In this document: piece after piece, positions 1 through 13,879 of the stretch | Numbering within the stretch: position 1 is the stretch's first letter | Layout: every line of letters starts with the position of its first letter | NCBI RefSeq assembly: GCF_001954195.1 | Contig: NZ_MBES01000052.1 | Location: 62,001-126,000, forward strand | Direction of reading: 5' to 3' | DNA from: Mycobacterium sp. IS-1264 | GTDB taxonomy: Bacteria > Actinomycetota > Actinomycetes > Mycobacteriales > Mycobacteriaceae | Length of the DNA: 64,000 nucleotides | Translations under genes and position numbers: made by a program | The notes under the pieces: model-generated | What the model saw: only the letters and a program-made list of their open reading frames with translations | Told to the model about the DNA's origin: nothing | Database searches by the model: none

Positions 1-31
1 GCGTATAGATCCGGGTCAGGTGTATTGCCAT
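1..31 (-). CDS. PduO-type ATP:cob(I)alamin adenosyltransferase, N-terminal fragment (rest lies left of the window)
   Basis: Only the first ten codons are inside the window. Read on the minus strand from an ATG at 31-29 they give MAIHLTRIYT, which matches the start I recall for the mycobacterial PduO-type adenosyltransferase Rv1314c. That gene lies next to and divergent from murA in M. tuberculosis. The enzyme transfers adenosyl from ATP to cob(I)alamin to make coenzyme B12. The call rests on these residues plus synteny, so it is probable rather than certain. The gene and murA would share the divergent interval 32-101. Confidence 0.6.
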   Translation of the reverse strand, partial: MAIHLTRIYT

Positions 32-88
32 GACAAAACGGTACCGGCTGCCGGACTTGACCTGACTGACAAGCCGAAACCGCTTCAC

Positions 89-94
89 TAGACT
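89..94 (+). promoter_or_regulatory. Putative -10 box of murA (leaderless-type spacing)
   Basis: TAGACT fits the mycobacterial TANNNT -10 pattern. It ends 7 bases before the GTG start of murA at 102, so transcription would begin at or next to the start codon. No Shine-Dalgarno-like sequence precedes the GTG. Mycobacteria translate many leaderless GTG/ATG messages. No good -35 is visible at 17 bases. Confidence 0.4.
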
Positions 95-101
95 GACGCG
101 G

Positions 102-1355
102 GTGTCTGAGCGATTCGTGGTGACCGGCGGCAACCGGTTGTCAGGCGAAGTCGCTGTCGGAGGCGCCAAGAACAGCGTGCTCAAGCTCATGGCCGCGACG
201 CTGCTGGCCGAAGGCACCAGCACCATCACCAATTGCCCCGACATCCTCGACGTGCCGCTGATGGCGGAGGTTTTGCGTGGTTTGGGGGCGACCGTCGAAC
301 TGGACGGCGACACCGCCCGAATCACCTCACCCGACGAACCGAAGTACGACGCCGACTTCGCGGCGGTGCGCCAGTTCCGGGCCTCGGTGTGCGTGCTGGG
401 GCCGCTGGTCGGGCGATGCAAACGGGCCAGGGTCGCGCTGCCCGGTGGTGACGCGATCGGATCGCGTCCGCTCGACATGCACCAGGCGGGGCTGCGGCAG
501 CTGGGCGCGCACTGCAACATCGAGCACGGATGCGTGGTCGCGCAGGCGGATGCACTGCGTGGCGCGGAGATTCAGTTGGAGTTTCCGTCGGTGGGGGCCA
601 CCGAGAACATCCTGATGGCCGCCGTCGTCGCCGAGGGTGTCACCACGATTCACAACGCCGCGCGGGAACCCGACGTGGTCGACCTGTGCACGATGTTGAA
701 CCAGATGGGCGCGCAGGTCGAAGGGGCCGGATCCCCGACGATGACCATCACCGGTGTTCCGCGACTTCATCCCACCGAGCACCGGGTGATCGGGGACCGC
801 ATCGTCGCGGCCACGTGGGGCATCGCCGCCGCCATGACTCGTGGGGACATCTCGGTGACGGGCGTTGACCCGGCGCATCTTCAGGTGGTGCTGCACAAAT
901 TGCACGACGCGGGCGCCACGGTCACCCAGACGGACAGCAGCTTCCGCGTGACCCAATACGAGCGTCCGAAGGCGGTCAACGTTGCGACGTTGCCGTTCCC
1001 GGGTTTCCCGACGGACCTGCAGCCGATGGCCATCGCCCTGGCGTCGATCGCCGACGGCACCTCGATGATCACGGAGAACGTTTTCGAAGCGCGCTTCCGG
1101 TTCGTCGAAGAGATGATCCGGCTCGGCGCGGACGCTCGCACCGACGGCCACCACGCCGTGGTGCGCGGCCTGCCACAACTTTCCAGCGCCCCGGTGTGGT
1201 GCTCGGACATCCGCGCCGGCGCCGGCCTGGTGCTCGCGGGGCTGGTCGCGGACGGCGACACCGAGGTGCACGACGTCTTCCACATCGACCGCGGCTACCC
1301 GCTGTTCGTGGAGAACCTGGCCATTTTGGGAGCCGAGATCGAACGGGTAGAGTAG
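102..1355 (+). CDS. murA: UDP-N-acetylglucosamine 1-carboxyvinyltransferase MurA
   Basis: Cytoplasmic enzyme of the first committed peptidoglycan step: it transfers enolpyruvate from PEP to UDP-GlcNAc. The 417 residues are full length for the EPSP-synthase-fold family. The PEP-binding lysine is in GGAKNS (about residues 20-25). In the active-site loop GGDAIGSRP, residue 117 is Asp where most bacteria have the fosfomycin-alkylated Cys. This substitution is known in mycobacteria and explains intrinsic fosfomycin resistance. The GTG start gives the expected N-terminus [10 protein letters not shown]. The gene lies directly upstream of the rRNA operon, as in M. tuberculosis (Rv1315), and read-through from it may add to rRNA synthesis. 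Confidence 0.97.
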   Translation: MSERFVVTGGNRLSGEVAVGGAKNSVLKLMAATLLAEGTSTITNCPDILDVPLMAEVLRGLGATVELDGDTARITSPDEPKYDADFAAVRQFRASVCVLGPLVGRCKRARVALPGGDAIGSRPLDMHQAGLRQLGAHCNIEHGCVVAQADALRGAEIQLEFPSVGATENILMAAVVAEGVTTIHNAAREPDVVDLCTMLNQMGAQVEGAGSPTMTITGVPRLHPTEHRVIGDRIVAATWGIAAAMTRGDISVTGVDPAHLQVVLHKLHDAGATVTQTDSSFRVTQYERPKAVNVATLPFPGFPTDLQPMAIALASIADGTSMITENVFEARFRFVEEMIRLGADARTDGHHAVVRGLPQLSSAPVWCSDIRAGAGLVLAGLVADGDTEVHDVFHIDRGYPLFVENLAILGAEIERVE

Positions 1356-1412
1356 TCGGAAGTTGTTGCCCAACAGGCGCGGTCGCCACTTGAAGCCGAC
1401 CGAAACCGGGGC

Positions 1413-1442
1413 TTGACTCCTCTGCCGGACTTATATTAAGCT
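1413..1442 (+). promoter_or_regulatory. Main rRNA operon promoter (P1/PCL1 type)
   Basis: TTGACT at 1413-1418 and TAAGCT at 1437-1442 are separated by 18 bases, followed by GGCAGGGTTGCCCCG. This closely resembles the rRNA promoter described downstream of murA in slow-growing mycobacteria (-35 TTGACT, 18-base spacer). The expected start site is near 1449-1450, giving a leader of about 195 bases before the 16S gene. Confidence 0.8.
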
Positions 1443-1480
1443 GGCAGGGTTGCCCCGAAGCGGGCGAAAACAAGCGTGAG

Positions 1481-1510
1481 TGTTGTTTGAGAACTCAATA
1501 GTGTGTTTGG
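1481..1510 (+). promoter_or_regulatory. rRNA leader boxA region and 5' arm of the pre-16S processing stem
   Basis: The leader segment TGTTGTTTGAGAACTCAATA (1481-1500) resembles the mycobacterial rRNA antitermination boxA region. Bases 1496-1510 (CAATAGTGTGTTTGG) can pair over 15 positions, one of them a G-U, with 3280-3294 in the 16S-23S spacer. This would form the long stem cut by RNase III around the pre-16S RNA. The pairing is read directly from the sequence; the roles are from established mycobacterial rRNA biology. Confidence 0.6.
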
Positions 1511-1537
1511 TGGTTTTTATTTTTGTTGTTGTTTTTT

Positions 1538-1580
1538 GACCATACTTTGCACCCCCCGTGTGTGGGTATGGTCGTTTTTT
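1538..1580 (+). other. Terminator-like hairpin inside the rRNA leader
   Basis: GACCATAC (1538-1545) pairs perfectly with GTATGGTC (1566-1573), with a 20-base loop, and is followed by G and six T residues. On its own this resembles an intrinsic terminator. Inside an rRNA leader it would be read through when Nus/boxA antitermination is active. It might instead only be leader secondary structure. Confidence 0.45.
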
Positions 1581-1644
1581 GATGCCAGATATTGGCGTCT
1601 TGTCAGGTATCTCTGATTGTAAATTCACCTCGTTATCGAGGGGT

Positions 1645-6562
<4,918 letters not shown>

Positions 6563-6638
6563 ATATCGCAACCACGATCCAACGCCTGGCAGTAATGCCG
6601 TGGCGCACCACACCCCCCACCAATACATTTAAATAGAG

Positions 6639-6753
6639 TTACGGCGGCCACAGCGACAGGGAAACGCCCGGTCCCATCCCGAACCCGGAAGCTAAGCCTG
6701 TCAGCGCCGATGATACTGCCCCGTTAGGGTGGAAAAGTAGGACACCGCCGAAC
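6639..6753 (+). rRNA. rrf: 5S ribosomal RNA
   Basis: A 115-base gene beginning TTACGGCGGCCACAGCG, with the typical CCCGAACCCGGAAGCTAAG region, and ending GACACCGCCGAAC. It closes the rRNA operon 76 bases after the 23S gene. The 3' arm of the pre-23S stem (6566-6582) lies in between. Confidence 0.96.
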
Positions 6754-6758
6754 ATACA

Positions 6759-6790
6759 CAAAAACACCCCCGGCAACGGGGGTGTTTTTG
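6759..6790 (+). terminator. Intrinsic terminator of the rRNA operon
   Basis: CAAAAACACCCCC (6759-6771) pairs perfectly with GGGGGTGTTTTTG (6778-6790). A further G-C pair closes a GCAA tetraloop at 6773-6776. The stem ends in a T-run on the + strand and, because of its A-run, also in one on the minus strand. It can therefore stop both rRNA transcription and the convergent ogt transcript. Confidence 0.9.
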
Positions 6791-6810
6791 CATTTGACGT
6801 CGGGTGCAAC

Positions 6811-7308
6811 CTAGTCGAATAACGTCAAATTCGCCGACGTGCGTCTTTTCTCCAATTCCAGCAGGGTTCGCTTCCGATCCAGCCCGCCCCCGTACCCGGT
6901 GAGGCTGCCGCTGGCACCGATCACGCGATGGCAGGGAACGACGATCGCGATGGGATTGTGGCCGTTGGCCAATCCGACGGCGCGCGCGGCGCCGGGGGCG
7001 CCGATCTGTTCGGCGATTTCGCCGTACGACCTGGTTTCCCCGTACGGAATCGTCAGCAGCGCCTTCCACACCCGCTGCTGGAATTCGCTGCCCCGCAGAT
7101 CCAGCTCGAGGTCGAAATCGGTGAGTTCGCCGGCGAAATAGGCGCCCAGTTGGTCGACGGCGTCAGTGAATGCTTTGGGGTCGGCTGACCAGTCCGTTCG
7201 TTTGGGCTCGTAGGTCTGATCGACCATCCGCAGGTTGGTCAACGCCGAGCCGTGCCCGGCCAACGTCAACGGGCCGATCGGGCTGTCGATGGTGCGGTAG
7301 CTGATCAT
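6811..7308 (-). CDS. ogt: Methylated-DNA--protein-cysteine methyltransferase
   Basis: Suicide repair protein that moves the alkyl group from O6-alkylguanine to its own cysteine. The 165-residue protein has the C-terminal DNA-binding fold with acceptor motif PCHRV (Cys126), helix-turn-helix SYGEIAEQIG and the GYGGG loop. I chose the ATG at 7308 rather than an upstream start. It is preceded by AGGAGGT at good spacing and overlaps the alkA stop as ATGA (7305-7308), so the two repair genes are translationally coupled. Synteny is with Rv1316c. Confidence 0.95.
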   Translation of the reverse strand: MISYRTIDSPIGPLTLAGHGSALTNLRMVDQTYEPKRTDWSADPKAFTDAVDQLGAYFAGELTDFDLELDLRGSEFQQRVWKALLTIPYGETRSYGEIAEQIGAPGAARAVGLANGHNPIAIVVPCHRVIGASGSLTGYGGGLDRKRTLLELEKRRTSANLTLFD

Positions 7309-8786
7309 GCAACCTCCTGAGGTGGCCAATGGTTCACCGGATGCTCGAGCGTGGTCCACAGGTGCTGGACGGCATAGGACCGCCAGGGTCGCCAGCGGGC
7401 ACTGTGGTCGAGCAAGGTCCGTTCATCGCTGGGCAGGCCGAGCCGCTCGGCGGCGAGCCGAAGTCCCAGGTCGCTCGCCGGGAACGCATCCGGGTCGCCG
7501 AGGCCGCGCATCGCAATCACTTCGGCGGTCCAGGGGCCGATCCCCGGCAGGGCGAGCAATTGCCTTCGCGCGCTTTCCCATTCGCTTCCGCTGTCCAGCA
7601 CGACGGTTCCGTCGGCGAGGCCGGCGATCAGGGCGCTGAGTGTGCGCTGTCTTGCCTTGGGGACCGCCAGATGGACGGGATCGATCTCGGCGAGCTCCTC
7701 GACGGACGGGAATGTATGAGTCAGTGTGCCCGCGGCATCGTCAAGGGGCCGGCCGTACGCGGCAACCAGCCGGGCGGTATGCGTGCGCGCGGCCTTGGTG
7801 GATACCTGCTGCCCGAGTACCGCGCGCACGGCGAGTTCGGCCTCGTCGACGGTGCGGGGAATGCGTTGTCCGGGCGCCTTGGCGACCACCGGGCACAGGT
7901 CGGGGTCGCGGCTGAGCGCGTCCACGACCGCTTCGGGATCGGCGTCGAGGTCCAGCAAGCGCCGGCAGCGGGCGATCGCGGTGGTGAGGTCGCGGAAGTC
8001 GTCGAGCACCAGCACGCAGCGGACGTGATCGACGGCCGGTGTCAGGGTGACCACGGCGCTGCCGGAGGGCAGCCGCAGGCTGCGCCGGTACGCACCGTCG
8101 CGGACCTCCTCGCAGCCGGGTACCGCGCCGGCGGCCAGGTGACCGAATGCGCCCTCGTAGGCGAACGGGGTGCGCACCGGAAGTCGAAGACTCACCGCCC
8201 CAGGCGAATTCGCATCGGACCGTCCCGCCGCCTGTTTGCGCAGCATCGTCGGTGTGCTCTCGAACACCAGCCGGACGGTGTCGTTGAACTGACGGATGCT
8301 GGAAAACCCGGCGGCGAATGCGACGTCGCCGAACGGCAGCTGTGTGGTCTCGATCAACACTCGGGCCGTCTGCGCCCGCTGCGCGCGGGCCAGCGCCAGC
8401 GGACCCGCGCCGAGCTCGGCCTGCAAAAGCCGCTCGAGCTGACGGGTGGTGTAACCGAGACGGGCGGCAAGGCCGCCGACGCCGTCACGGTCCACGGTGC
8501 CGTCGGCGATCAGCCGCATCGTGCGCGCGACGACGTCGCCGCGCACGTTCCATTCGGGCGAGCCCGGGGACGCGTCGGGGCGGCAGCGCTTGCAGGCCCG
8601 GAAGCCCGCCCGTTGCGCTGCCGCCGCGGTCGGGTAGAACCGCACGTTACGGGCAAAAGGAGGCCGCACCGGGCAGCTGGGCCGGCAGTAGATCCGCGTC
8701 GTCAGGACCGCGGTGACGAACCACCCGTCGAACCGGGCGTCCTTGGACTGGACCGCGCGGTAGCAGCGTTCGAAATCTTCGTGCAC
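7305..8786 (-). CDS. alkA: Ada-AlkA fusion: methyl-phosphotriester transferase/regulator with 3-methyladenine DNA glycosylase II
   Basis: A 493-residue fusion. Residues 1-75 form the Ada zinc domain with Cys34, Cys38, Cys65 and Cys68; Cys34 accepts methyl from phosphotriesters. Residues about 90-185 are an AraC-type helix-turn-helix region. The rest is the AlkA glycosylase, with the HhH-GPD motif LPGIGPWTAEVIA and the catalytic Asp in the following DPDAFPASDLG segment. It probably senses alkylation, activates its own operon and removes alkylated purines. It is the first gene of an operon with ogt (Rv1317c-Rv1316c order). Confidence 0.95.
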   Translation of the reverse strand: MHEDFERCYRAVQSKDARFDGWFVTAVLTTRIYCRPSCPVRPPFARNVRFYPTAAAAQRAGFRACKRCRPDASPGSPEWNVRGDVVARTMRLIADGTVDRDGVGGLAARLGYTTRQLERLLQAELGAGPLALARAQRAQTARVLIETTQLPFGDVAFAAGFSSIRQFNDTVRLVFESTPTMLRKQAAGRSDANSPGAVSLRLPVRTPFAYEGAFGHLAAGAVPGCEEVRDGAYRRSLRLPSGSAVVTLTPAVDHVRCVLVLDDFRDLTTAIARCRRLLDLDADPEAVVDALSRDPDLCPVVAKAPGQRIPRTVDEAELAVRAVLGQQVSTKAARTHTARLVAAYGRPLDDAAGTLTHTFPSVEELAEIDPVHLAVPKARQRTLSALIAGLADGTVVLDSGSEWESARRQLLALPGIGPWTAEVIAMRGLGDPDAFPASDLGLRLAAERLGLPSDERTLLDHSARWRPWRSYAVQHLWTTLEHPVNHWPPQEVA

Positions 8787-8881
8787 GCTTCAACAGTTAC
8801 ACCTGCCCGCCGACAAAACTGGCGGAAAACCGACATGGTGGTGGGCGCGCCGTGAACCCGAACGTCCGCAAAGGAGCCCTC

Positions 8882-9352
8882 ATGACCGAGCCGCAACCCA
8901 TCGCCCTGGAGAACTTCTCCCACGCGTGTATCGGCGTCTCCGACATGGAGAGGTCGTTGGCCTTCTACACGGCGGTGCTGGGCATGGATGTCGTTTTCGA
9001 TGTCGAGCTGGAGGGAGCCGGACTCGACGCGGTGACGGGTGGCGCCGCACAGAACGGCCGCATGATCGGGGGGCTGATCGGCGGCGCGATGGTCGAGCTG
9101 CTCTTTCTCGGTAAACTGCCCGCTGCCCCGGCGGGGCCGCACCTTGGCTATACGAATATCTCGTTCCGCGTCGCCGACCTGGACGACGCGTACGAAACGC
9201 TGCGGCGTCAGCATCCCGGCGTGCGTACCGAGGCGGCGGTCGACATCGGTGGGGTGCGAATGTTCTTCGTCTACGACCCCGACGGCACCCCAGTCGAAAT
9301 ACTCGAGCTGCCCGCGGGCGCGCGCACCACGTTGGAGCTCTGGCGGCCTTAG
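8882..9352 (+). CDS. VOC/glyoxalase-fold protein of unknown substrate
   Basis: A 156-residue protein with two beta-alpha-beta-beta-beta modules of the vicinal oxygen chelate superfamily. The motifs FSHACIGVSDMERSLAFY near the start and DPDGTPVEILEL near the end carry the expected His and Glu metal ligands. I chose the ATG at 8882, because AGGAG lies 5 bases upstream, over a GTG at 8852. It is transcribed away from alkA and its end overlaps the convergent cyclase gene by 4 bases. I recall no equivalent at this place in M. tuberculosis, so it may be a local insertion. The substrate cannot be told from sequence. Confidence 0.8.
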   Translation: MTEPQPIALENFSHACIGVSDMERSLAFYTAVLGMDVVFDVELEGAGLDAVTGGAAQNGRMIGGLIGGAMVELLFLGKLPAAPAGPHLGYTNISFRVADLDDAYETLRRQHPGVRTEAAVDIGGVRMFFVYDPDGTPVEILELPAGARTTLELWRP

Positions 9353-10959
9353 CCTCCGGTCGGCACGGCCAACCGGACGGGATTGTCGTGGCCACGGAGC
9401 GTCACGGTGTCACCCAAAGACCAACGGGCACTTTCTTTTTCGCTTGCGGCCTGCAAGGTGTCGGCGGTTGCCAGCAATCGGCCCGGGTGCGACTTGGCCA
9501 GTTCGCACAGCCGGGCGGCCTCGTTGACCGGTTCGCCGATCACGGTGTATTCGAACCGTTCCTGCGCGCCGACGTTGCCCGCGACGACCTGGCCCGCCGC
9601 CACGCCGACGCCGGCGTCCAGGTCGGACATTTCGCTGGCAAGCCGCTTGCAGATGGCCCGGCTGGCGGCCAGCGCTTCGTCCTCGGGATTCTCCAGGCGA
9701 TTCGGCGCGCCGAAGATGGCCAGCGACGCGTCGCCCTCGAACTTGTTGACCAGCCCGCAATGACGATCCACCTCCTCGACGACGATCGCGAAAAACCGGT
9801 TGAGGACCCGGACGACCTCGGCCGGGGGGTGGCTGGTCACCAATTGCGTGGAGCCGACGATATCGATGAAAACGACTGCGACATGGCGTTCTTCGCCGCC
9901 CAGTTTGGGCCGCTCGCGTTCCGCGGCCAGGGCGACTTCGCGGCCGACGTGCCGGCCGAAAAGGTCGCGCACGCGCTCGCGTTCACGCAAACCGTCGACC
10001 ATTCGGTTGAAACCACGCTGCAGCTCACCGAGTTCGGTGCCGTCGAAAACCACCAGGTTGCCGCGAAGGTTGCCCTCCTCGACGCGCTGGAGGGCGGCGC
10101 GCACCACCCGCACCGGTGTCGCCGTCAGCCAGGCCAGGATCCACATCAGGACGCAACCGAAGATCAGCGTGGCCGAGGAAATGATCAGCACGCCGACCGC
10201 GAACTGGGTTTCGGTGAGATTACCCAGCAGCACCTCGAAGAATGCCAGGAGGGCGATGCCGATGACGGGCACGCCGGAGCCAAGGAACCAGACCATCATC
10301 GTCCGGCCCATGATTCCCGCTGTCAGCCGCCGCGGCGGTGGTCCCGCTTCAAGCGCCTGGGCGGCCACCGGCCGGAGCGCGAACTCGGCGAGCAGGTAAC
10401 TACCGGTGGCGACCAGAACCCCGCAAAAGCTCACCCCGAACAGGAACCGCGGGATGAACAGGGTGTTGACGAGGCCGTAGGCAATCGTCGCCAGCACCGC
10501 ACCGACCCCCCACAGCACGAGGTCCACCAGGGCGATTCGCCACGGCGCAATGAAAGTGTTGCGCTCGTCCTTACGAGTCGGAGCACGGCCCTCGATAGCC
10601 CACCGCAGTGCGAGTACGGTGCGCCGGGTAATCCAAAAGGCGCCCAGCGCGAACGCGACCGCGAGATAGGCCGGCACGGCTGCGAATGTGAGCCACGCCG
10701 GCGCGTCGTCGAACACGCTGGGTTCGGGAATGGCGACCGCCACCAATAGCAGAACGACCCCGACGCCGAGCAGGTTGGCCCCCAGTACGAGGACAGTCAG
10801 GATGATTTGGATGCGTACTCGCCGACGTCGCTGGCTCTCCGACACCTGGCCGAGAAGCAGGGAGCCGTAGGCAGGCGTTTCCGTCAGGCGCCCGCTCTGA
10901 CGGGTCACCCTTTCCAGCACCCGGCCTATCCGTTGGGCCAGGGTCTTGTTGGCCGACAT
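9349..10959 (-). CDS. Membrane class III adenylate cyclase with HAMP domain (Rv1318c-Rv1320c family)
   Basis: Makes cAMP from ATP at the membrane. The 536 residues show about six hydrophobic segments between 47 and 280, a HAMP linker near 276-330 and a C-terminal cyclase homology domain from about 355. The metal-binding Asp residues are in FIDIVGST (Asp366) and [12 protein letters not shown] (Asp410). The transition-state Asn/Arg are in [11 protein letters not shown]. tuberculosis has three tandem paralogues here (Rv1318c, Rv1319c, Rv1320c); this window has one. It faces nucS across a short divergent interval. Confidence 0.92.
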   Translation of the reverse strand: MSANKTLAQRIGRVLERVTRQSGRLTETPAYGSLLLGQVSESQRRRRVRIQIILTVLVLGANLLGVGVVLLLVAVAIPEPSVFDDAPAWLTFAAVPAYLAVAFALGAFWITRRTVLALRWAIEGRAPTRKDERNTFIAPWRIALVDLVLWGVGAVLATIAYGLVNTLFIPRFLFGVSFCGVLVATGSYLLAEFALRPVAAQALEAGPPPRRLTAGIMGRTMMVWFLGSGVPVIGIALLAFFEVLLGNLTETQFAVGVLIISSATLIFGCVLMWILAWLTATPVRVVRAALQRVEEGNLRGNLVVFDGTELGELQRGFNRMVDGLRERERVRDLFGRHVGREVALAAERERPKLGGEERHVAVVFIDIVGSTQLVTSHPPAEVVRVLNRFFAIVVEEVDRHCGLVNKFEGDASLAIFGAPNRLENPEDEALAASRAICKRLASEMSDLDAGVGVAAGQVVAGNVGAQERFEYTVIGEPVNEAARLCELAKSHPGRLLATADTLQAASEKESARWSLGDTVTLRGHDNPVRLAVPTGG

Positions 10960-10994
10960 GGTGGCGCCAGCCTATTTGTCTGTCGCGCTCTAAG

Positions 10995-11675
10995 GTGAGT
11001 CGGGTGCGCCTCGTCATCGCCCAATGCACCGTCGACTACGTCGGCCGACTCACCGCCCATCTGCCATCCGCGCGCAGATTGCTGCTGTTCAAGGCCGACG
11101 GGTCGGTCAGCGTGCACGCCGATGACCGCGCATACAAGCCGCTGAACTGGATGAGTCCGCCGTGCTGGTTGAGCGAAGACGCCAGCGGCGAGGTGCCGGT
11201 GTGGGTGGTGGAGAACAAGGCGGGCGAGCAGCTGCGCATCACCGTCGAGCAGATCGAGCACGATTCCAGCCACGACCTCGGCGTCGACCCCGGTCTGGTG
11301 AAGGACGGCGTCGAGGCTCACCTGCAGGCACTGCTCGCTGAGCACGTTCAACTGCTGGGCGAGGGATACACGTTGGTTCGCCGGGAGTACATGACGGCGA
11401 TCGGCCCCGTCGATCTGCTGTGCCGCGACGAACTCGGTGGTTCGGTCGCGGTGGAAATCAAGCGGCGCGGTGAGATTGACGGCGTGGAGCAGCTGACCCG
11501 CTATCTCGAATTGCTCAATCGTGACACCCTGCTGGCGCCGGTGAAAGGGGTGTTCGCCGCTCAGCAGATCAAGCCGCAGGCGCGAACGCTGGCCACCGAT
11601 CGCGGGATCCGTTGCATAACACTGGATTACGACAAGATGCGCGGGATGGACAACGACGAGTACAGGCTGTTCTGA
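10995..11675 (+). CDS. nucS: Mismatch-specific endonuclease NucS/EndoMS
   Basis: Cuts both strands at DNA mismatches and provides the non-MutS mismatch repair of actinobacteria. The 226-residue product has an N-terminal DNA-binding domain and a C-terminal RecB-like nuclease domain with catalytic residues in GPVDLLCRD and VAVEIKRRG. The extreme C-terminus DEYRLF fits the sliding-clamp-binding tail. A second in-frame GTG at 11004 would give MRLVIAQ, like many homologues. A TAAGGT box at 10991-10996 would suit leaderless translation from that GTG. Synteny is with Rv1321. Confidence 0.96.
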   Translation: MSRVRLVIAQCTVDYVGRLTAHLPSARRLLLFKADGSVSVHADDRAYKPLNWMSPPCWLSEDASGEVPVWVVENKAGEQLRITVEQIEHDSSHDLGVDPGLVKDGVEAHLQALLAEHVQLLGEGYTLVRREYMTAIGPVDLLCRDELGGSVAVEIKRRGEIDGVEQLTRYLELLNRDTLLAPVKGVFAAQQIKPQARTLATDRGIRCITLDYDKMRGMDNDEYRLF

Positions 11676-11968
11676 TGTGTCCGCGCCGCAAACCGCCACC
11701 CCGACGACAGCCGGAAGGGCCGCCGGCAATGCTGCGTCGTATCGAAACAGGGTCGGATGGGTACGAGTACGAAGTGCGCCCGGTAGCCGCGGCTCGCGCC
11801 GTCAAGACCTACCGCTGTCCCGGATGTGACCACGAAATCCGTTCCGGCACTGCGCATGTGGTGGTGTGGCCGGCTGATTCACCCACGGCCGTCGAGGACC
11901 GGCGGCATTGGCACACGCCGTGCTGGACCAACCGCGCCAAGCGCGGCCCGACCCGAAAGTGGTCTTAG
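11675..11968 (+). CDS. Conserved zinc-ribbon-like small protein coupled to nucS
   Basis: A 97-residue protein whose ATG shares one base with the nucS stop (TGATG), so it is probably translated with it. After a basic proline-rich N-terminus it has CPGCDHEI and, about 30 residues later, HWHTPCW. This Cys-x2-Cys / His-x-His-x2-Cys arrangement could bind zinc. It corresponds by position to Rv1322. Function is unknown. The coupling hints at a role connected with NucS or DNA, but nothing in the sequence proves that. Confidence 0.85.
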   Translation: MCPRRKPPPRRQPEGPPAMLRRIETGSDGYEYEVRPVAAARAVKTYRCPGCDHEIRSGTAHVVVWPADSPTAVEDRRHWHTPCWTNRAKRGPTRKWS

Positions 11969-11978
11969 TCGCCGGGCT

Positions 11979-12434
11979 TTAGGAGGCCGGCTCCACCAAC
12001 TCGATCAGGACGCCGCCTGCGTCCTTGGGGTGGATGAAGTTGATCCGCGAGTTTGCTGTGCCGCGCCGGGCTGCGTCGTAGACGAGTCGCACGCCCTGCT
12101 CACGCAGCTGCTCGCAGATGGTGTCCAGATCGCTGACCCGAACGGCCATCTGCTGAATGCCCGGCCCGCGCTTCTCCATGAACTTCGCGATCGTCGACGA
12201 GTCGTCGAGCGGGGCCATCAGCTGGAGCTGCGCGGTGGTACCGGGGACGGCCAGCATCGCCTCGCGAATTCCCTGGTCATCGTTGACTTCCTCGTGCACC
12301 AGGATCATGCCGAGGTGGTCGTGATACCAGGTGATTGCGGCGTCGAGGTCGGCGACCGCAATGCCGACGTGATCCAGGCCGGTCACCAAGGAGGTTGCCA
12401 GGAGGTGACGGGCGTCAACTTGATCGGTCGTCAT
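11979..12434 (-). CDS. mce: Methylmalonyl-CoA epimerase
   Basis: Interconverts (S)- and (R)-methylmalonyl-CoA in propionate metabolism. The 151-residue VOC-fold protein has LDHVGIAVADLDAAITWY at the start, GIQQMAVRV in the middle and VLIELVEP at the end, supplying the His and Glu cobalt/zinc ligands of the family. The ATG at 12434 was preferred because it matches the usual start before TTDQVDARH; an upstream codon adds only eight poor residues. It is divergent from fadA4 and corresponds to Rv1322A. Confidence 0.93.
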   Translation of the reverse strand: MTTDQVDARHLLATSLVTGLDHVGIAVADLDAAITWYHDHLGMILVHEEVNDDQGIREAMLAVPGTTAQLQLMAPLDDSSTIAKFMEKRGPGIQQMAVRVSDLDTICEQLREQGVRLVYDAARRGTANSRINFIHPKDAGGVLIELVEPAS

Positions 12435-12516
12435 CACATCACGGTAACGTGGCGGCAAAGATTGCGCATTTCCGGGGTGGCTGAATCGGCCGTCCGCGCA
12501 CGCCTAGGAGGTAGCC

Positions 12517-13698
12517 ATGACGACGTCGGTGATAGTTGCTGGAGCGCGGACACCCATCGGCAAGTTGATGGGTTCGCTGAAGGACTTCTCGGCCAGCGAT
12601 CTCGGGGCCATCGCGATCGCCGGCGCGCTGGAGAAGGCCAAGGTGCCGGCGAGTGCGGTCGAATACGTGATCATGGGACAGGTGTTGACGGCCGGGGCCG
12701 GCCAGATGCCCGCCCGGCAGGCCGCGGTGGCGGCCGGCATCGGCTGGGACGTTCCGGCGCTGACCATCAACAAGATGTGCCTGTCCGGCATCGACGCCAT
12801 CGCGCTGGCTGACCAGCTCATTCGTGCCGGCGAGTTCGACGTGGTGGTGGCCGGCGGCCAGGAATCGATGACGAAGGCCCCGCACCTGCTGATGGACAGC
12901 CGCGCCGGCTACAAGTACGGCGACGTGACGGTGCTGGACCACATGGCCTACGACGGCCTGCACGACGTGTTCACCGACCAGCCAATGGGAGCCCTCACCG
13001 AGCAGCGCAACGACGTCGACAAGTTCACCCGCGCCGAACAGGACGAGTTCGCTGCGCGGTCCCACCAAAAGGCGGCCGCGGCGTGGAAGGACGGCGTCTT
13101 CACCGACGAGGTTGTGCCGGTGAACATTCCGCAGCGCAAGGGTGATCCGCTGCAGTTCACCGAGGACGAGGGGATCCGCGCAAACACCACCGCCGAGTCT
13201 CTGGCCGGTCTCAAACCGGCGTTTCGCAGGGACGGCACCATCACCGCCGGTTCGGCGTCGCAGATCTCCGACGGCGCGGCCGCGGTGGTGGTGATGAACA
13301 AGGACAAAGCGCAGCAGCTGGGGCTCAGCTGGCTGGTCGAGATCGGTGCGCACGGTGTCGTCGCCGGGCCCGATTCGACGCTGCAGTCGCAGCCGGCCAA
13401 CGCCATCAAGAAGGCACTCGCCCGCGAGGGCATCTCCGTTGATCAGCTCGACGTGGTCGAGATCAACGAGGCCTTCTCGGCGGTGGCGCTGGCGTCGACG
13501 CGCGAACTCGGCGTGAATCCCGACATCGTCAACGTCAACGGCGGCGCGATCGCGGTCGGCCATCCGATCGGCATGTCGGGCGCCCGGATCACCCTGCATG
13601 CGGCGCTGGAACTGGCGCGCCGCGGGTCCGGCTACGGCGTGGCGGCGCTCTGCGGGGCCGGTGGCCAGGGCGACGCGCTGATTCTGCGGGCCGGTTAG
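12517..13698 (+). CDS. fadA4: Acetyl-CoA acetyltransferase (thiolase)
   Basis: Condenses two acetyl-CoA to acetoacetyl-CoA or works in the reverse direction. The 393-residue thiolase has the nucleophile Cys88 in NKMCLSG, the catalytic His in VGHPIGMSG and the second Cys in CGAGGQGDA. The start ATG has AGGAGG 7 bases upstream. It matches Rv1323. Its neighbour, methylmalonyl-CoA epimerase, is transcribed in the opposite direction, so the two share an 82-base control region. Confidence 0.96.
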   Translation: MTTSVIVAGARTPIGKLMGSLKDFSASDLGAIAIAGALEKAKVPASAVEYVIMGQVLTAGAGQMPARQAAVAAGIGWDVPALTINKMCLSGIDAIALADQLIRAGEFDVVVAGGQESMTKAPHLLMDSRAGYKYGDVTVLDHMAYDGLHDVFTDQPMGALTEQRNDVDKFTRAEQDEFAARSHQKAAAAWKDGVFTDEVVPVNIPQRKGDPLQFTEDEGIRANTTAESLAGLKPAFRRDGTITAGSASQISDGAAAVVVMNKDKAQQLGLSWLVEIGAHGVVAGPDSTLQSQPANAIKKALAREGISVDQLDVVEINEAFSAVALASTRELGVNPDIVNVNGGAIAVGHPIGMSGARITLHAALELARRGSGYGVAALCGAGGQGDALILRAG

Positions 13699-13879
13699 CT
13701 GGACCGGACGGCGTTGCTGGGACGCGTGCGGTGAGCGGCGGGTGTGATTTTCGTCATACGGGCCGCTCGAGGGCCTTTCGGGCGGCGATTTCGGCGGGGT
13801 TTTGCCCCGCATGAGCACCGCATGAGCGCCGCGGCCACCGGGTGGATCGGTAGCCGACGCACATGACAGACTTGACGGC

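Noticed and set aside
7329..8855. 508-codon open frame on the + strand opposite ada-alkA
   Set aside because: It lies fully antisense to a clearly recognised fusion protein and its translation resembles no family; it is a by-product of high GC codon use.
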